This document shows, one piece after another, positions 5,080-6,310 of a DNA stretch of 6,310 bases. Below the pieces are notes generated by a model. It was given only the letters and a program-made list of their open reading frames with translations. It was not told the origin of the DNA and searched no databases. Made by a program: the position numbers and the translations under genes. How positions within the stretch are numbered: position 1 is the stretch's first letter; the number at the start of each line of letters is the position of its first letter. The DNA is from Deltaproteobacteria bacterium (GTDB lineage: Bacteria; SAR324; NAC60-12): NCBI GenBank assembly GCA_003541985.1, contig DPLM01000143.1:611-6920 (forward strand), written 5' to 3'.

Positions 5080-6310
5080 TCAGTTCAGCGCAGCTTTTTG
5101 TTGAATCTGCGCAGATTCAACAAAGCTTGTCCAACGATCTTGAAAATGATCACCAAAGAGAAGCTGACAAGCCTGCTTGGTTGCAGGATTTTCTTCAAGA
5201 CTCTTTTGGGAAATCATCATGGAGATCTTTGTTCGTCTTCTTAGAAAATCTTCCAAGTGAACAACCATTTCATGGTCTCTAGCGTGGAGCGCTTCTACAG
5301 TCAAGCACTCCGAGCCTGGAATCAACTCCTTCATCAGTTCTGGATTCGCTTCTAACTGATGTAAAATATCGAAAGCTTTATTTCCATAGCGCCGCCAAAG
5401 TCGGGTCGAGCTTGGTTCACTGGCATTTAGAGGAGTTGAATCATCCAGTTTAATTTCAGCTGCTCTTTGTAAGAATTGATCGTGTTCATTCTTGTTAGGC
5501 TCACCGTACCAAACTGTAGTATTTTCTTGAAAATCTACACCACAATCTCGCACGAATTCCACTACCTCTTCACCAATATTAAGGCAATCTGTTAGTTTTC
5601 CACCGAAGATACTGATAGTTTTCTGAATTGTGTCAACATCAATTTCGTGCTTGCGTGACATCTTCACCCAGTCAGTTATAGTCTTATCTTGTTGACGTTT
5701 GATAACAAGGGGTCGAACACCGCAGCGCTCTGCAATAATGTCGGATTCTGTCAAAGGTTCGTCCAATTCAATACGCTTATTTATGTTGTTCAGGACAAAA
5801 GATCGGTCCTCCGGTGTGACGTGTGTCTCAGGTTGGGAAACTTGAGTGTCAGTGGTACCAATGACAGATCTCTGTCCCATAGGAATAGCGAAGAAAAGTC
5901 TGCCATCGTCAGCAAAGAAAGTCAGCACTCGCTCATGCTGCGTTAATCTCTTAACGATCAGGTGGATTCCTTTAGAAAATACATGTTGATGCTTAGTGTT
6001 TTGAGCCAAGACTTTATTCTGAAAGTCGACAAAAGGGCCACAAGCGTTTACAAGTACTTTGGTTTGAATCTCATGATTTTCACCGCTGATTTGATCTCGA
6101 ACTTTGATTCTCCAAAAACCTGAGTCCGCATTCTGTTCGCCTCCTAAAGATTCAACATAATTTAGGGCTATGCCCCCTCTGTCTATGGCACCACGTATAA
6201 ATTGGAATACAAAGCGAGCATCATTTTCAGGTAAGTAGGCATCAGAGTACTCAATTCCCCCAATACTTTTATCTGTGCTTACAATAGGTTCTTCGCTTCG
6301 AATTTTACCA
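5080..6310 (-). CDS. glpD: FAD-dependent glycerol-3-phosphate dehydrogenase GlpD (5' partial)
   Basis: This membrane-associated flavoenzyme oxidises sn-glycerol-3-phosphate to dihydroxyacetone phosphate and reduces quinone. The frame is open to the right edge: 409 residues are visible (first full codon at 6309) with no stop, so the TTG at 6009 is internal and roughly 120-150 N-terminal residues, including the dinucleotide-binding GxGxxG, are missing. Visible blocks, numbered from 6309: GIHLIV (114-119), FFAIPMGQRSVIGTTDT (139-155), GVRPLV (197-202, the phosphate-contacting Arg region), SIFGGKLT (233-240), and the C-terminal domain with DHEMVVHLEDFLRRRTK (about 245-261). The upstream NACGPFVD (about 87-94) is also typical. 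After GGKLT the usual TYR is replaced by DCL. The gene ends 10 nt before the regulator, and its last codons contain a perfect palindrome. A homologue acting on another polyol phosphate (EryB-like) cannot be ruled out. Confidence 0.9.
   Translation of the reverse strand, partial: GKIRSEEPIVSTDKSIGGIEYSDAYLPENDARFVFQFIRGAIDRGGIALNYVESLGGEQNADSGFWRIKVRDQISGENHEIQTKVLVNACGPFVDFQNKVLAQNTKHQHVFSKGIHLIVKRLTQHERVLTFFADDGRLFFAIPMGQRSVIGTTDTQVSQPETHVTPEDRSFVLNNINKRIELDEPLTESDIIAERCGVRPLVIKRQQDKTITDWVKMSRKHEIDVDTIQKTISIFGGKLTDCLNIGEEVVEFVRDCGVDFQENTTVWYGEPNKNEHDQFLQRAAEIKLDDSTPLNASEPSSTRLWRRYGNKAFDILHQLEANPELMKELIPGSECLTVEALHARDHEMVVHLEDFLRRRTKISMMISQKSLEENPATKQACQLLFGDHFQDRWTSFVESAQIQQKAALN
5097..5124. 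repeat. Perfect 28-bp palindrome in the 3' end of glpD
   Basis: TTTGTTGAATCTGC is followed directly by its exact reverse complement, GCAGATTCAACAAA, with the centre between 5110 and 5111. With a 2-nt bulge (5095-5096) three more pairs form, so it spans 5092-5127. It lies within the last 14 codons of glpD (encoding FVESAQIQQ), 27 nt before the regulator start. In glpD mRNA it would make a 12-bp stem with a GCGC loop. No U-tract follows on either strand, so it is not an ordinary terminator. It may be an operator for the dimeric or tetrameric SorC-type regulator next door, or an RNA hairpin that stabilises glpD mRNA or tunes regulator expression. Confidence 0.85.

Noticed and set aside
6007..6009. 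TTG at 6009 as the start of glpD
   Set aside because: The frame stays open and family-like (NACGPFVDFQNKVLAQ and further upstream GIEYSDAYLPEND) to the window edge, so this Leu is internal.
6148..6157. AGATTCAACA, a second copy of one palindrome half-site, within glpD
   Set aside because: On the sense strand both copies encode Val-Glu-Ser in the same frame and the second has no symmetric partner, so codon coincidence is sufficient.

Overview
The window carries most of a glycerol-type ABC importer operon on the plus strand (glpS-glpT-glpP-glpQ-glpU). Facing it on the minus strand is a two-gene unit: an FAD-dependent glycerol-3-phosphate dehydrogenase (glpD) followed by a SorC-family transcriptional regulator. 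Both ends are cut: glpS lacks its start (Walker A lies to the left) and glpD lacks its N-terminal FAD-binding region (off the right edge).

Layout: 1-842 glpS (ATPase, partial), 844-1923 glpT (second ATPase), 1920-2786 glpP and 2786-3586 glpQ (permeases), 3589-3870 glpU (small DUF2160-type membrane protein). Spacing is extremely tight (1-nt gap, 4-nt overlap, 1-nt overlap, 2-nt gap), as expected for one transcript. A 245-bp A/T-rich, apparently non-coding gap (3871-4115) separates the two convergent units. On the minus strand, glpD (6310-5080) is followed after 10 nt by the regulator (5069-4116), which starts with GTG.

How the genes fit: the importer would bring glycerol (or a similar small polyol) into the cytoplasm. 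A kinase not in this window would phosphorylate it, and GlpD would oxidise glycerol-3-phosphate to dihydroxyacetone phosphate, passing electrons to the quinone pool. The regulator probably senses a phosphorylated intermediate. No periplasmic binding protein (GlpV) and no kinase are seen, although glpV directly follows glpU in the Rhizobium locus. Because the closest textbook example of GlpD homologue plus SorC regulator is the erythritol pair EryB/EryD, a polyol other than glycerol cannot be excluded.

The points most worth a second look are a perfect 28-bp palindrome (5097-5124) in the last codons of glpD just before the regulator, and the complementary degeneration of the two ATPases: GlpS lacks the H-loop histidine and GlpT lacks the LSGGQ signature, so one composite ATP site looks dead and the other intact.

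Organism: a bacterium with a periplasm-dependent transporter typical of Pseudomonadota and relatives. Base composition is moderate to A/T-leaning, unlike the GC-rich rhizobia where the system was characterised. A marine lineage such as SAR324 or a gammaproteobacterium would fit, but this is a guess. No mobile element, RNA gene, CRISPR array or clearly new system was recognised.
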